DNA from: Alteromonas_E sp965248545
GTDB taxonomy: Bacteria; Pseudomonadota; Gammaproteobacteria; Enterobacterales; Alteromonadaceae
DNA: 64,000 nt
Direction: 5' to 3'
Assembly: GCA_965248545.1 (NCBI GenBank)
Contig: OZ252110.1
Coordinates: 3,472,001-3,536,000 of the forward strand
In this document: positions 44,248-53,966 of the stretch, piece after piece
Position numbering within the stretch: the first letter of the stretch is position 1
How the letters are laid out: the number at the start of each line of letters is the position of its first letter
Program-made: the position numbers and the translations under genes
The notes under the pieces: model-generated
Told to the model about the DNA's origin: nothing
The model's database searches: none
The model's input: the letters and a program-made list of their open reading frames with translations, nothing else

Positions 44248-44362
44248 GAGCGTTCCTTAAAAGTTATGGGTTGTGAGAGTGGTTCTGTGTCGCGCGAGCA
44301 TTATGCCATTGCCGGGACGCAACAACCAGCGTATTTGCAGACTGTTTTTGAACGCGCCAAAC

Positions 44363-45139
44363 TCAGCTTAATTGAAATTGATAAAAGTGCTCATCAGTGA
44401 TTTGTGCATGCGCATTGAAATTGCGTTCAGCCCAATTAACTTGCCCTTGTTGATCGAGACACAATAGCGTGCTGGTGCGTGTTCCGTACTGCTCACCTTG
44501 AATGAAAATTGACGACAGTTGGCGTTCCCAATTGAGCGGCACTCCCGTTTGGGGAAGGTTTTCATCAGCAGCTTTGGTTTGATTGGCGAGTAGTGTGAAA
44601 AGAGCATCGGTATTGAGCTCTGCATGGCTGTCACAATAATCTGCTAATGCCGACTTACCGTGTTCCAATTTTGGCCATGGCGTATCTAAACTAGCGTTGG
44701 AAAGCCCATAATAGCCGGTTTGTAACTGTTGGTGTTGCAACGTGTGATTATTAAAAACCGAATAGCGACGCGTATGCATGCATCCCATTAGCAAGTTATA
44801 GCCATTGTAGTGCTCTGCTTCCGCTTGCAGCTGTTGAGCAAAGGCACCGTCGTTCTCAGATGCGGTTTGCAAATACCCCGTCACTAGCGCGCCACGGCTT
44901 ATCGCGTCTTCATTAATCCGCTGTGGGTCTCGAATGTTCGTCAGAGCGCTTATTTTTCCGTTACGCGTAACCCCCATCCAGGTTCCTCCGGCCTGTAAAT
45001 CCTGGCCAGCAAGTATCGTTTTGTCTGATGGCCAATAGTGGCTGTGGGCCGTCGGGCGCTGGTGAAACTCGTCTCTGTTTGCCGCAATAATCAATGGATA
45101 GTGGGGGTGTTTTTCAACTGCTATAAATAAAATACACAT
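44363..45139 (-). CDS. NRDE (TANGO2-like) family protein
   Basis: A 258-residue protein with the Asn-Arg-Asp-Glu signature close to the N-terminus (LIIAANRDEFHQRPT) following MCILFIAV. Further typical phrases are GGTWMGVTRNGKISALTNIR and GTRTSTLLC. The N-terminal Cys suggests an Ntn-hydrolase-like fold after Met removal. TANGO2 relatives affect haem or lipid handling; the bacterial role is unclear. It stands alone, 115 bases upstream of the aminotransferase. Confidence 0.88.
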   Translation of the reverse strand: MCILFIAVEKHPHYPLIIAANRDEFHQRPTAHSHYWPSDKTILAGQDLQAGGTWMGVTRNGKISALTNIRDPQRINEDAISRGALVTGYLQTASENDGAFAQQLQAEAEHYNGYNLLMGCMHTRRYSVFNNHTLQHQQLQTGYYGLSNASLDTPWPKLEHGKSALADYCDSHAELNTDALFTLLANQTKAADENLPQTGVPLNWERQLSSIFIQGEQYGTRTSTLLCLDQQGQVNWAERNFNAHAQITDEHFYQFQLS

Positions 45140-45330
45140 AACACAATAGCTTGACTAAAAGCGGTATTCTGGCAAAACACCCGACTGAATACTAGGTGGA
45201 TATAGACCATACTTCGGTTAGTCGCGGGTCTCGAGCCAAGTTTTTTGAGAATATATCCAACTTGTTTGCGCGTTCGTCTACACTGAGGATAACCGTTAAA
45301 TTGTGTTAATTATTAATTTGTTGGCTGCAT

Positions 45331-47583
45331 ATGGATGAGCAATTGGAAGAAAAAGTACCGTATCAAATCGGTATGATCCTCGATGTACGCAAAACCTTAG
45401 ACTCACATTTATCCCTTTCAGCGGGGTTTGAGCGCATTGAGCTGTTAATTTTGCAGATCTTAAATGCGGAGCGTTTAAGTATTTTTCAACGTAAAAAGGA
45501 CCAAAATGAGCTGATTGCTCAACTCAAAACAGGCTACGAAACAAAAGAAATTCGCCTACCCATGAATTTACACAGTATTGCCGGGTATGTGTCGGTTTCG
45601 CAGAAGTCGATTATTGTTGCTAATCCTTATGACACTGAATTACTGACTTCGATCCACCCCCAGTTAGAGTTTAATCGAAGCTTCGATGAACAAGCCAATT
45701 TTCGGACGCAAAACGTACTTTGCGTACCGATAGTGCATGCCGGCGTGTTATTGGGGGTTTTGGAGGTAATTAACAGTGACGTTGGTTTCAGTAAGTCTGA
45801 CTTGGCTTTGGCGACGGATATCGCCAAATTACTCGGTCTAAAATACCACACCGAAATTGGTGGTACTCGGGAACCCCTAGAATACTTGGTTAAAACAGGG
45901 GCGCTGAGTTACAGCGATCTTACACATGCGAAAAGTCGTTTCCCTGTGTTTTCAGAATTGCTCGATCACCTGCAAGAAATTGGCATATCACTCGACGAGA
46001 TTGGCGCGTCGTTTTCGATGTTTTATCAGGTGCCATTTATAGCCTATAAGCCCGAACAATATTTCGTGTCGGATTTACAGTCAAAGCTAAATGAGTCATA
46101 CGCGAGACGTAACCAAGTTGTGATTATTAAAGATGGTAATCACAATAATATTGTACTACTTGCTAAGCCAAATAACTCAGAATTACTGCTTGAGATTCAA
46201 ACCGTTCTAGGAATTGATGAATGCGATATAGCGGTGGGTTTACCTAGTGACATACATGCTTATTTGTCACTGAAACCATCGGTAGTCAAAGCCAAGCCAA
46301 AACTTGCGAATCAGCAGGGTAAACGCTCGTTATTGGGCTCGCGAAACAAGCGTGATAACAATGGCAAAGTGGTGCCTGACCATATTCGCTTTGTCGCTGA
46401 ATTGTTGACCGATGCATACAACAATGGTGCATCTGATATACATATCGAACCTGACTCAGAGGGCTCAACACTAATTCGATATCGCGTGGATGGCGATTGC
46501 CGTGACGTCAATCGGATTATGAAGGACCAACACGATGGTGTAGTGGCTCGCATAAAAATCTTGGCCAATCTCAACGTCGCAGAAAAAAGGTTGCCCCAAG
46601 ACGGTAAACTTGCTTTCGCTTTAAATGAAGGGAAAAAACTCGAAGTAAGAGTGGCAACTGTGCCTGCGGTGGACGGCGAAGCTGTTGTCATGAGACTACT
46701 TTCCAACGCTAGTGCAATGAGTTTTGATGAGCTTGATTTGGCGCCTAATGTGGTTAATCGTCTCAACAATATTATTCATAAACCTCACGGTATATTCCTT
46801 GTTGTAGGTCCAACAGGCTCAGGTAAAACCACAACACTGCATTCTATTTTGAACGTCCTGAATGATGCTGAGAAATCCATCTGGGCAGCGGAAGACCCAG
46901 TTGAAATTAACCAGCCACGCATTCAACAAGTACAAATTAACCATAAGATTGGCTTCACGTTTTCAGCTGCACTGCGCGCATTCTTGCGCGCCGACCCTGA
47001 CATTATTTTAATTGGTGAGATGCGCGATCAGGAAACTGCACAAGCGTCGATAGAAGCGTCCAATACAGGGCACTTGGTTCTATCCACATTGCATACAAAT
47101 TCAGCAACAGAATCAATCACTCGGTTGTTGGATATGGGCATTGATCCGGTGAATTTTTCGGATTCGTGTTTAGGTATTTTGGCGCAACGTTTAATAAAAA
47201 CGCTATGCAGTCAATGTAAGCACAAAGTACCGCTGACGGATGAGAAACGTCAGATCCTTGAGGAATGGTACGGCGCAGAGAGTGCGCACGAGTTATCACT
47301 ACGTGAAGAGACTTGGGTGTATGAAGCGGTGGGGTGCGAGAAATGTGGTGGGACCGGTTACAAGGGCAGAATGGGCATTCATGAATTATTAGTAATGACA
47401 GATGAACTGCGTAAATTGATCATCGCAAAGGCACCGTTGTCAGATATGGTCGCACAAGCTCAATCGGACGGTTTGCGTTTTTTGGTGCAAGATGCGTTGG
47501 TAAAACTGCTAGGTGGTAATACTGATTTTGAACAAGTCAAACAACTAGTAGGTGCAGCCTTCGGCAATTCAACCAGTGACTAG
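45331..47583 (+). CDS. GAF domain-GspE/PilB-type secretion ATPase (orphan)
   Basis: A 750-residue protein. A GAF domain covers about 20-170 (INSDVGFSKSDLALATDIAK near the end), a MshE/T2SSE-N-like segment with FSMFYQVPFIAYKPEQY covers about 190-310, and a type II/IV ATPase fills 330-740. Walker A is GPTGSGKTTT (about 492-501), the Asp box AAEDPVEI, Walker B DPDIILIGEMRD and the His box TGHLVLSTLHTN. A four-Cys zinc site (CSQC about 625, CEKCGGTGYKG about 670) completes a GspE/PilB. No pilin, GspF/PilC or secretin gene is nearby. A sensor kinase converges on it with a 7-base gap. A regulated pilus or secretion motor is likely. Confidence 0.88.
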   Translation: MDEQLEEKVPYQIGMILDVRKTLDSHLSLSAGFERIELLILQILNAERLSIFQRKKDQNELIAQLKTGYETKEIRLPMNLHSIAGYVSVSQKSIIVANPYDTELLTSIHPQLEFNRSFDEQANFRTQNVLCVPIVHAGVLLGVLEVINSDVGFSKSDLALATDIAKLLGLKYHTEIGGTREPLEYLVKTGALSYSDLTHAKSRFPVFSELLDHLQEIGISLDEIGASFSMFYQVPFIAYKPEQYFVSDLQSKLNESYARRNQVVIIKDGNHNNIVLLAKPNNSELLLEIQTVLGIDECDIAVGLPSDIHAYLSLKPSVVKAKPKLANQQGKRSLLGSRNKRDNNGKVVPDHIRFVAELLTDAYNNGASDIHIEPDSEGSTLIRYRVDGDCRDVNRIMKDQHDGVVARIKILANLNVAEKRLPQDGKLAFALNEGKKLEVRVATVPAVDGEAVVMRLLSNASAMSFDELDLAPNVVNRLNNIIHKPHGIFLVVGPTGSGKTTTLHSILNVLNDAEKSIWAAEDPVEINQPRIQQVQINHKIGFTFSAALRAFLRADPDIILIGEMRDQETAQASIEASNTGHLVLSTLHTNSATESITRLLDMGIDPVNFSDSCLGILAQRLIKTLCSQCKHKVPLTDEKRQILEEWYGAESAHELSLREETWVYEAVGCEKCGGTGYKGRMGIHELLVMTDELRKLIIAKAPLSDMVAQAQSDGLRFLVQDALVKLLGGNTDFEQVKQLVGAAFGNSTSD

Positions 47584-47590
47584 AATTTGC

Positions 47591-49414
47591 TTAGATTGGT
47601 ACTTTTATGTCGAATACGCAACCTTGTGTTGATTCTTTCAATGTAATGGCACCATTGAGACCCTGACTAACCAAGTTGTAGACTAAGTGCAAGCCCAGCC
47701 CCGAACCGCCAGAATCTCTTTTGGTGGTATAGAAAGGCTCAAATACCTTGGCGCTAGATTCACTATCGATTCCTCTACCATTGTCTGAAAACAGTAACTG
47801 AATATCCGTCTTAGACTGCTTTACCTGAATCAAAATGACGCCATGCTCCATGCCTTCAAAACCATGCTTCAGCGAATTTGAAATCAAATTGATGATGATT
47901 TGAGACCAATAACCAGGGACTGTTTTCACGGTTAGCTCCGGATCGCAGTCAATTGTGACATGGTGCGTACTCTTTGACAGATTTGGTCCCATAGAGGATA
48001 CAACTTCATGTAGAAATTCACAGAACTTGACGGTTCTTACGTTGCCACTTGACTGGTCAACTGCAACTTTTTTAAAACTGTCTAAAAGGTCTGCGCCGCG
48101 GAGTAAATTGCGCTCTATCAGCTCAGTCATTTCAAATGCATCATTGATAAAGCCTTTTAATTGCCGCTTAGTCAATTCTTCTTTGTTGGCTGAATCTTGT
48201 AGCTTTTCTACCTCACTCGATAGCGACGTAACTGCCGTAATGCTGATCCCAAGAGGCGTACTTATTTCATGCGAAACGCCCGCAACCATGCTGCCCAATG
48301 ATGCAAACTTTTCTTGCTCAATGACTTTCTTTTGTGCCGTCTCTAGCTGAGTAATGGTTGACTGCAATTTTACTGTTTTCTTATTGTTTTCATCTGAGTA
48401 TGTTCGAACAGCCATTTCTACGTATCTGAGAATGTACACAAATATTGCAATTGCAATCGTGGCTAAAACCATCAGTGCCGCTAATGCATTTTTAAAGCTC
48501 GAGTTTCGCTCTTCAACCAAACCAGACGTATCCATTATGAACGCGGTAAACCCAGCTAGTTGAAGAGAGTGGTCAAACATGGGGGTTAGCATTACGGCGC
48601 GTCGCTCAGAAAGTTGAATAGTCTTCACTTGGCCTGGGTCAAAATGCTTTTTAAGTTGGTTTTTGAATTCAAAGGAGATGGGTGTGTCAGGATTGTGGTT
48701 AATTAAATAGTGCGCATCACCCTCTGTGTCGGATATCCTGCCAGCTATATTCATGATGCCCCTAAACTCATCTGCTTCTATCAATTTTCGATCAAAAAAT
48801 TCAACCAGTTGTACTGAGAATTGCCGCTCAACTTTTCGGGCAACGTGGCCTAATTCCATGCCAATTTCTAGATAGCCAATCAGTGTATTTTGCTCTAATA
48901 CCGGTGCGACAGTGCGCAGTGTGAAAGTGCCCAATACGCCAAACTCGAGTCCAGACGTTACTTTTCGGTGCGTAACGGCGTCTCGCATTGTTGAGCGATT
49001 AATAAGATCGCCTTTGCGCTTGGGGGAGTGCGCTCGATAAAGTACCACTTGCTGTTTGGAAATAAAGTACAGATGGGAGACATTGTTGGCGGAAAAACGC
49101 ACAAATTTGTCATCAAATTTCTCGAAACCTTCTCCTTGGCGCAGTGATTGAAGGACTTCCGCATTTGAGAGAAGACCAAAGAGAATCAATTCTTGAAGCT
49201 GGGTTTGGACATCAATTTGATCTGTGTAAAAGCGCGTCACCTTGTCAAACTCGATCCCGATATTATCCTTATATACTTTATTGATGAGTTGATAAGTGAA
49301 CAGAGTGATAATACCGAAGGAGACGATATAGAGCGTCAGTAATAGTGCGGTAAGCGGTTTAAGTAAACGCTGACCATTTAATGTAAGCTTTTCTACTAGC
49401 TGTCCAAGTTCCAT
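47591..49414 (-). CDS. Cache-type sensor histidine kinase (orphan)
   Basis: A 607-residue membrane kinase. Membrane helices lie at about 20-43 and 310-333. Between them is a ~260-residue periplasmic sensor with a double-Cache look (LYFISKQQVVLYRAHSP, VLGTFTLRTVAPV, LIGYLEIGMELG). A coiled coil leads into the H-box SHEISTPLGISITAV (His about 381), then N-box LISNSLKHGFEG, G1 SDNGRGID, F-box FEPFYTTKR and G2 GSGLGLHLVYNL. It autophosphorylates on His and signals to an unknown response regulator. None is adjacent; the converging GAF-GspE gene is the only neighbour on that side. Confidence 0.92.
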   Translation of the reverse strand: MELGQLVEKLTLNGQRLLKPLTALLLTLYIVSFGIITLFTYQLINKVYKDNIGIEFDKVTRFYTDQIDVQTQLQELILFGLLSNAEVLQSLRQGEGFEKFDDKFVRFSANNVSHLYFISKQQVVLYRAHSPKRKGDLINRSTMRDAVTHRKVTSGLEFGVLGTFTLRTVAPVLEQNTLIGYLEIGMELGHVARKVERQFSVQLVEFFDRKLIEADEFRGIMNIAGRISDTEGDAHYLINHNPDTPISFEFKNQLKKHFDPGQVKTIQLSERRAVMLTPMFDHSLQLAGFTAFIMDTSGLVEERNSSFKNALAALMVLATIAIAIFVYILRYVEMAVRTYSDENNKKTVKLQSTITQLETAQKKVIEQEKFASLGSMVAGVSHEISTPLGISITAVTSLSSEVEKLQDSANKEELTKRQLKGFINDAFEMTELIERNLLRGADLLDSFKKVAVDQSSGNVRTVKFCEFLHEVVSSMGPNLSKSTHHVTIDCDPELTVKTVPGYWSQIIINLISNSLKHGFEGMEHGVILIQVKQSKTDIQLLFSDNGRGIDSESSAKVFEPFYTTKRDSGGSGLGLHLVYNLVSQGLNGAITLKESTQGCVFDIKVPI

Positions 49415-49788
49415 TACCTACCTGTGCCATCCGTTGATTGTGTTTGATCCAAACCTGGGCGTTATTTAGAACCTCAAGTGCTTAATCAAATTATTAGTGT
49501 GTATTGAGTAAAAATCCAATTTACGTCTATTCGTCGAAGCTGGAACAGACAAGGATTGACGAAGAGACCCACTAGAGAATGTCATGTTTGTTGCTCGGAT
49601 TCTAAGGATGTCGCTAACCTAAAATCAAAACCCTATATCGAATGCGATATTGTTATTGACGTCGACGACACAAACATCAATGATCGGGTAATTCGATGCC
49701 AATGGTAACGTGTAACTCGGTTTCACTGACGTGTTTGCTGTACATCATGTATAGTTGAAAGACTTACCAATTGAGTAGTACGGGTAAA
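49415..49788. other. Intergenic region between the histidine kinase and acyltransferase genes
   Basis: This 374-base stretch has no credible gene. It holds divergent promoters. A candidate for the acyltransferase is TTGACG (49656-49661), a 17-base spacer and AATGAT (49679-49684). A 6-4-6 palindrome ATATCG-AATG-CGATAT (49635-49650) sits just upstream of it. Nothing else stands out. Confidence 0.35.
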
Positions 49789-50430
49789 ATGCATAAGAAT
49801 AACAAACCGTCACAGGATACGAGAAAGTACTCGCACGATTCGAGTGAACAGTATTCTCCTCCCATAGGGGGCAACCGCTTCAGTGGTTGGCTGGGTAGAA
49901 GTTTACTGTCCATTACGGGGTGGCGAATCGATGGACAGCTGCCACAACAGCCCAAAATGGTGGTTGCCGTCGCGCCACATACGTCAAATTGGGATTTCTT
50001 TTTAGGCCTTGCAGTATTGTTTGCGTTGCGCATTCGTATTCGGTTTTTGGGTAAACACACGATTTTTGTTCCAGTGGTTAAACAATTACTAGAATGGATC
50101 GGGGGAATGCCTGTTGACCGGCGCTCAGCCCATGGTTTGGTTGACCAAGTTGCCGATCAATTCAAACAAAATGACAAGATGATCTTAGCGGTCGCACCAG
50201 AGGGGACTCGCTCGCGGATATTCCCGTGGAAAACCGGGTTTTTAGCGATCGCCCACAAGGCCCAGGTCCCGGTAGTTCTGATTGGCTTTGACTTCAAAAA
50301 CAAATGTGTTCAGATTGGTCCAACGATTTGGACCAGCGGTGATTTTGCGGCGGATATGCACGAGGTTTATGGCTTTTTCTCAACCATGCCAGCGAAATAC
50401 CCAAACAACGTTCAATTTACGGAGCAATAA
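49789..50430 (+). CDS. 1-acyl-sn-glycerol-3-phosphate acyltransferase-like protein
   Basis: A protein of about 213 residues of the PlsC-like acyltransferase superfamily. The catalytic HX4D motif is APHTSNWDFF (about residues 64-73) and the phosphate-binding block is VAPEGTRSR. A hydrophobic segment (LGLAVLFALRIRIRFLG) is likely membrane-associated. A role in phospholipid or other O-acyl transfer is expected, substrate unknown; close relatives are often called simply glycerol acyltransferase. ATG 49789 is chosen; a TTG six codons upstream is open. The next gene begins 2 bases after its stop. Confidence 0.8.
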   Translation: MHKNNKPSQDTRKYSHDSSEQYSPPIGGNRFSGWLGRSLLSITGWRIDGQLPQQPKMVVAVAPHTSNWDFFLGLAVLFALRIRIRFLGKHTIFVPVVKQLLEWIGGMPVDRRSAHGLVDQVADQFKQNDKMILAVAPEGTRSRIFPWKTGFLAIAHKAQVPVVLIGFDFKNKCVQIGPTIWTSGDFAADMHEVYGFFSTMPAKYPNNVQFTEQ

Positions 50431-50432
50431 CT

Positions 50433-51677
50433 TTGTCTAAGACTGGATTTACGACGCGCCTAGTCCACGCGGATAGAACATTGAATCAGCCTGAGTTCGG
50501 CGGTGTTCATACCTCGACAACACAGTCAGTATTGTTTGATTTTCCTGACGCCCAAGATCTAGTGGATGTATTTCAAGGCAAGAAAATGGGGCACGTCTAT
50601 TCTCGTTCCTCATCGGGTGCTGTGAGTGCGTTACAGAATATTCTGAATGAAATGGAAGAGGGGGTTGGCGCGTTGTGCTTTGCAACCGGCATGGCGGCAA
50701 TTTCCAGTACGTTATTGTCGCTACTGTCCAATGGTGACCATATTGTTGCGAGCCAATTCTTGTTCGGTAACACGCGTAGTTTTCTGAAAAGTCTCGAAGA
50801 CTTAGGCGTCAGTGTGAGTTACGTGGACGTCACGGATATTCGCAACATCGAGAATGCCAAACAAGCGAATACCAAAATGGTACTGTGTGAAACCATTGCG
50901 AATCCTGTTACGCAAGTTAGTGATTGCGAGGCAATAGGGCGCTTCTGTGAACAACAGGGTATTTTATTTGCGTTAGACACGACAATGACCCCCGCGTATT
51001 TATTTCAAGCAAAAACGGTCAAGGCCAGTTTGGTATTAAGTTCGTTAACGAAATATGTTGGTGGTCACGGTAATGTGCTTGGTGGCGTCGTAATTGATAC
51101 GGGTCTCTACGATTGGCGGCAGTATGACAATATTCTTCCGGCCTATCAGGTCGCCGACTCGGCACAATGGGGATTAACCCAGATTAAAAAGCGAGGCTTG
51201 CGTGATATTGGGGCTACCTTGTCTCCTGAATCAGCCAGTCGATTGTCCGTAGGTTTGGAAACACTAGCCTTGCGTATCGAACGTTCGTGCAGCAATGCGA
51301 TGCAACTTGCAACCTGCCTCAATTCAGATCCGAGTGTGAAAAAAGTGTTTTACCCAGGGCTAGCAGAACACCCTGAACACTTCATCGCGAGACAATTATT
51401 TCGCCATTTTGGCGCGATATTAAGTATTGAACTGGCACCTCATATCGACCCAGTTGCCTTTCTCAATGAACTCAAGTTAGTCTTGTCGGCAACGCATTTG
51501 GGGGATACTCGGACCTTAGCACTGCCGGTAGCATCCACGATTTTCTTCGAAAACACAGTCGAAGAGCGTCAACAGATGGGGATCAGTGACAATATGATCC
51601 GGGTTTCTGTGGGAATTGAAGATATCGACGACTTGGTTAAAGACTTTAAGCAGGCGTTGTCAGCGTTCGACCAGTAA
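50433..51677 (+). CDS. Cystathionine gamma-synthase family PLP enzyme
   Basis: A 414-residue Cys/Met-metabolism PLP enzyme. RLVHADRTLNQPEFGGVHTS, YSRSSSGAVSALQ, ATGMAAISSTLL and the PLP-binding Lys in SSLTKYVGGHGNVLGG are visible, with RVSVGIEDIDDL near the C-terminus. The family includes O-succinyl/acetylhomoserine sulfhydrylase, cystathionine synthases and methionine gamma-lyase; which reaction applies is unresolved. The start is TTG 50433 with GGAG 8 bases upstream, placed 2 bases after the acyltransferase stop, so re-initiation is likely. Confidence 0.83.
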   Translation: MSKTGFTTRLVHADRTLNQPEFGGVHTSTTQSVLFDFPDAQDLVDVFQGKKMGHVYSRSSSGAVSALQNILNEMEEGVGALCFATGMAAISSTLLSLLSNGDHIVASQFLFGNTRSFLKSLEDLGVSVSYVDVTDIRNIENAKQANTKMVLCETIANPVTQVSDCEAIGRFCEQQGILFALDTTMTPAYLFQAKTVKASLVLSSLTKYVGGHGNVLGGVVIDTGLYDWRQYDNILPAYQVADSAQWGLTQIKKRGLRDIGATLSPESASRLSVGLETLALRIERSCSNAMQLATCLNSDPSVKKVFYPGLAEHPEHFIARQLFRHFGAILSIELAPHIDPVAFLNELKLVLSATHLGDTRTLALPVASTIFFENTVEERQQMGISDNMIRVSVGIEDIDDLVKDFKQALSAFDQ

Positions 51678-51700
51678 AGGGCACGAATCTGATTACTTTA

Positions 51701-51729
51701 CAAAAAAAGGGCTACCCATGGGTAGCCCT
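51701..51729 (-). terminator. Intrinsic terminator of the fasciclin lipoprotein gene
   Basis: On the minus strand a perfect 10-bp stem (AGGGCTACCC, 51729-51720, with GGGTAGCCCT, 51717-51708) has a 2-base AT centre and is followed by seven T. On the plus strand the tail is weak (AATACTTT), though the stem may also slow the converging PLP-enzyme transcript. Confidence 0.85.
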
Positions 51730-51755
51730 AATACTTTCAGGGAGTGTGTCAAACG

Positions 51756-53966
51756 TTAAGGGTTTAACGTCTCTGTAATCACTGTATCAATGACGTGGAT
51801 CACACCATTCGTTGTATAGATATCAGTTGTGGTCACATTTGAACCTTGGATTTGCAATGACACTTGAGGTTGGTTAATCAACCACCAAACATCATTGGCA
51901 CCTTGACCGTTTATATCGCCAGCTGCTGCATCTCCAGCAAAGAAGTACAGAGGACGACCTTGGAAAGTGGCTTGCATAGTGCCATCACCACGGTCAATCA
52001 TACCAACGCCAGGAAGTGACGAAGCCATTCCGTCTTCGACTAACACGGGAGGCCAATTTGTTGCACAACCACCTGTACAAGCACTACCAGACGTGCCTAA
52101 GTCGTTATCAAATACATAAAGGCTGAAGCCCGGGTTTGAAGAGCCTTGACCGCCGACCAAACGTTGATTCGCGGCATCGTAGCCAACTTCTGTTGTTGCA
52201 TCATCAACTGCTTGCGTAAAATTAACGATTGCAACTGAAACATCTTCATTCGCCAATGTATTAACCGATGCGCCGTTTGCGGCATATGCACCTAGCGACG
52301 AAATTTCAGCACCTTCAATCACGTGCTGAAGCAATACGCCAGTTAACGCGTCTACATCGCCAAGAAGACCTGATAACGCGGTTTCATCAATCTTGTCAAA
52401 GGCTGCATCAGTAGGTGCGAACACGGTAAAGGTACGTGACTCGTCCGCCAAAGTAGACACCAAGTCAGCAGCTGTAAGCGCAGCGACTAGTGTCTCAAAG
52501 TCAGGGTTAGCGACTGCAACATCCACAATACTATCTGTTGGTTCACCGCGATCGGCTGGTGGAATGATAACTTGGTCAACAACGTGAATTACGCCGTTAT
52601 CTGCAAGTACATCAGTAAGCGAGACTGCCGATTGATTAGCGTATAGTGTGGAGCCAGTCAAAGACAATGCCGCTTGGTCCATGTTCGCCATGGTAACCAG
52701 ATTCTCAGATGATTGTGCGACACTGACGGCTGCGTCTTGGAGGATCGTTGCACCTGATATTACGTGATACAACAAGATATCTGAGAGCGTATCAGGATCA
52801 GCGAGCAACGCGTTGATGGTGTCTTCGCCTAACAACGCGAACGCTGCGTCAGTGGGTGCAAACACAGTAAACTCGGTGTCCGTATCAGCGAGTACCGCAC
52901 TCAAGCCAGTTGCTTCTAGTGCTGCAACCAAGGTTGTGAAACTGCCGTTTTCAACAGCCACATCAACAATAGATTGCGCTGGGGCTGGCACCTCGACGTC
53001 TGCTACGACGACCATATCAATCACATGGATGATACCATTCGTGGTGTAGATATCAGTTGTCACGATGTTGGCGCCGCCAAATGTCAGTGTGTCGGTGTCG
53101 GCGTTTAAGCCAACTGGGATCATCGCGCCAGACGCCGTTGTTGGTGAAGTGCCCACTGCGCTGTAAGCCGTGACGGAGTCAATTTCGGCTGCTACAACGT
53201 GTTGCAACAAGATATCAGTCAATACGTCTGGGTTACCTAACAAGGTATTGATAGTTTCCTCACCTAACATTGCGAAGGCTGCGTCAGTAGGCGCGAAAAC
53301 AGTGTAGGTGGCACTTTCATCGGCTAACACCGCATCGAGTCCAGTCGCTTGAACTGCGGCCACTAAAGTTTCGAAGCTACCGGCTGCAACAGCGGTTTCA
53401 ACAATATTCGCCGTTGGTTCGCCACGCGGTTCCGGCGGTGTGATTACCGCATCAATTACGTGGATAATGCCGTTGTCCGTCGTGATGTCTGTCTGTACGA
53501 CTGTGGCTTGGTTAACGAATAATGTGCCGTCAACCAATGACAAACCTACACTTGCACCATTTACAGTCTCAACTGTGGTACCAGCTGCTGCGATTGCTGC
53601 TTCGGCGTTAACTTCACCCGCTACTACGTGGTAAGTCAATATCCCCGCGAGAGTGTCTGTGTCATCCAACAATGCTGCTATGGTGTCATCACCGAGCGCC
53701 GCGAAGGCGTCGTCAGTTGGCGCAAACACGGTAAATGTGGCATCTGGATCAGCAAGTGTGGCATCCAATCCAGTTGCTTGTAACGCAGTGACCAGTGTTG
53801 AAAACCCACCGTCGGCGACTGCAACATCAACGATTGTCGTTGGCGGTGGTGGAGCAGGTGCTGGAGCTGGTGGAGGCGGCGGTGCTGGCAGGTCATTCGA
53901 ATCAGAACCACAGCCGGCTAGTATTAATAGGGCGCTCGCGCCGAGGAGTAGCGGGAGTTTTTTCAT
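51756..53966 (-). CDS. Four-fasciclin-domain lipoprotein with an inserted PF03640-like repeat
   Basis: A protein of about 736 residues anchored by a lipobox (LILAGC, Cys about 19), then a Pro-rich linker (about 29-42). FAS1 (fasciclin) domains follow at about 43-178, 184-327, 335-470 and 477-735; each carries TVFAPTDAAF and NGIIHVID-type motifs. The fourth is split: between its H1-like part and its final ..TTNGVIHVIDTVI strand lie about 100 residues (594-695) with SLYVFDNDLG, CTGGCATNWPPVL and GRPLYFFAGDAAAGDINGQG, the look of secreted-lipoprotein repeat PF03640. It is probably surface-exposed and adhesive. ATG 53966 is chosen (AGGA spacing 8-9). It diverges from azoR. Confidence 0.85.
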   Translation of the reverse strand: MKKLPLLLGASALLILAGCGSDSNDLPAPPPPPAPAPAPPPPTTIVDVAVADGGFSTLVTALQATGLDATLADPDATFTVFAPTDDAFAALGDDTIAALLDDTDTLAGILTYHVVAGEVNAEAAIAAAGTTVETVNGASVGLSLVDGTLFVNQATVVQTDITTDNGIIHVIDAVITPPEPRGEPTANIVETAVAAGSFETLVAAVQATGLDAVLADESATYTVFAPTDAAFAMLGEETINTLLGNPDVLTDILLQHVVAAEIDSVTAYSAVGTSPTTASGAMIPVGLNADTDTLTFGGANIVTTDIYTTNGIIHVIDMVVVADVEVPAPAQSIVDVAVENGSFTTLVAALEATGLSAVLADTDTEFTVFAPTDAAFALLGEDTINALLADPDTLSDILLYHVISGATILQDAAVSVAQSSENLVTMANMDQAALSLTGSTLYANQSAVSLTDVLADNGVIHVVDQVIIPPADRGEPTDSIVDVAVANPDFETLVAALTAADLVSTLADESRTFTVFAPTDAAFDKIDETALSGLLGDVDALTGVLLQHVIEGAEISSLGAYAANGASVNTLANEDVSVAIVNFTQAVDDATTEVGYDAANQRLVGGQGSSNPGFSLYVFDNDLGTSGSACTGGCATNWPPVLVEDGMASSLPGVGMIDRGDGTMQATFQGRPLYFFAGDAAAGDINGQGANDVWWLINQPQVSLQIQGSNVTTTDIYTTNGVIHVIDTVITETLNP

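Noticed and set aside
51756..53966. Repeated DNA in the fasciclin gene as a possible CRISPR or tandem-repeat array
   Set aside because: The similarity is at the protein-domain level (about 140 residues each) and diverged in DNA; there are no short identical repeats with unique spacers.
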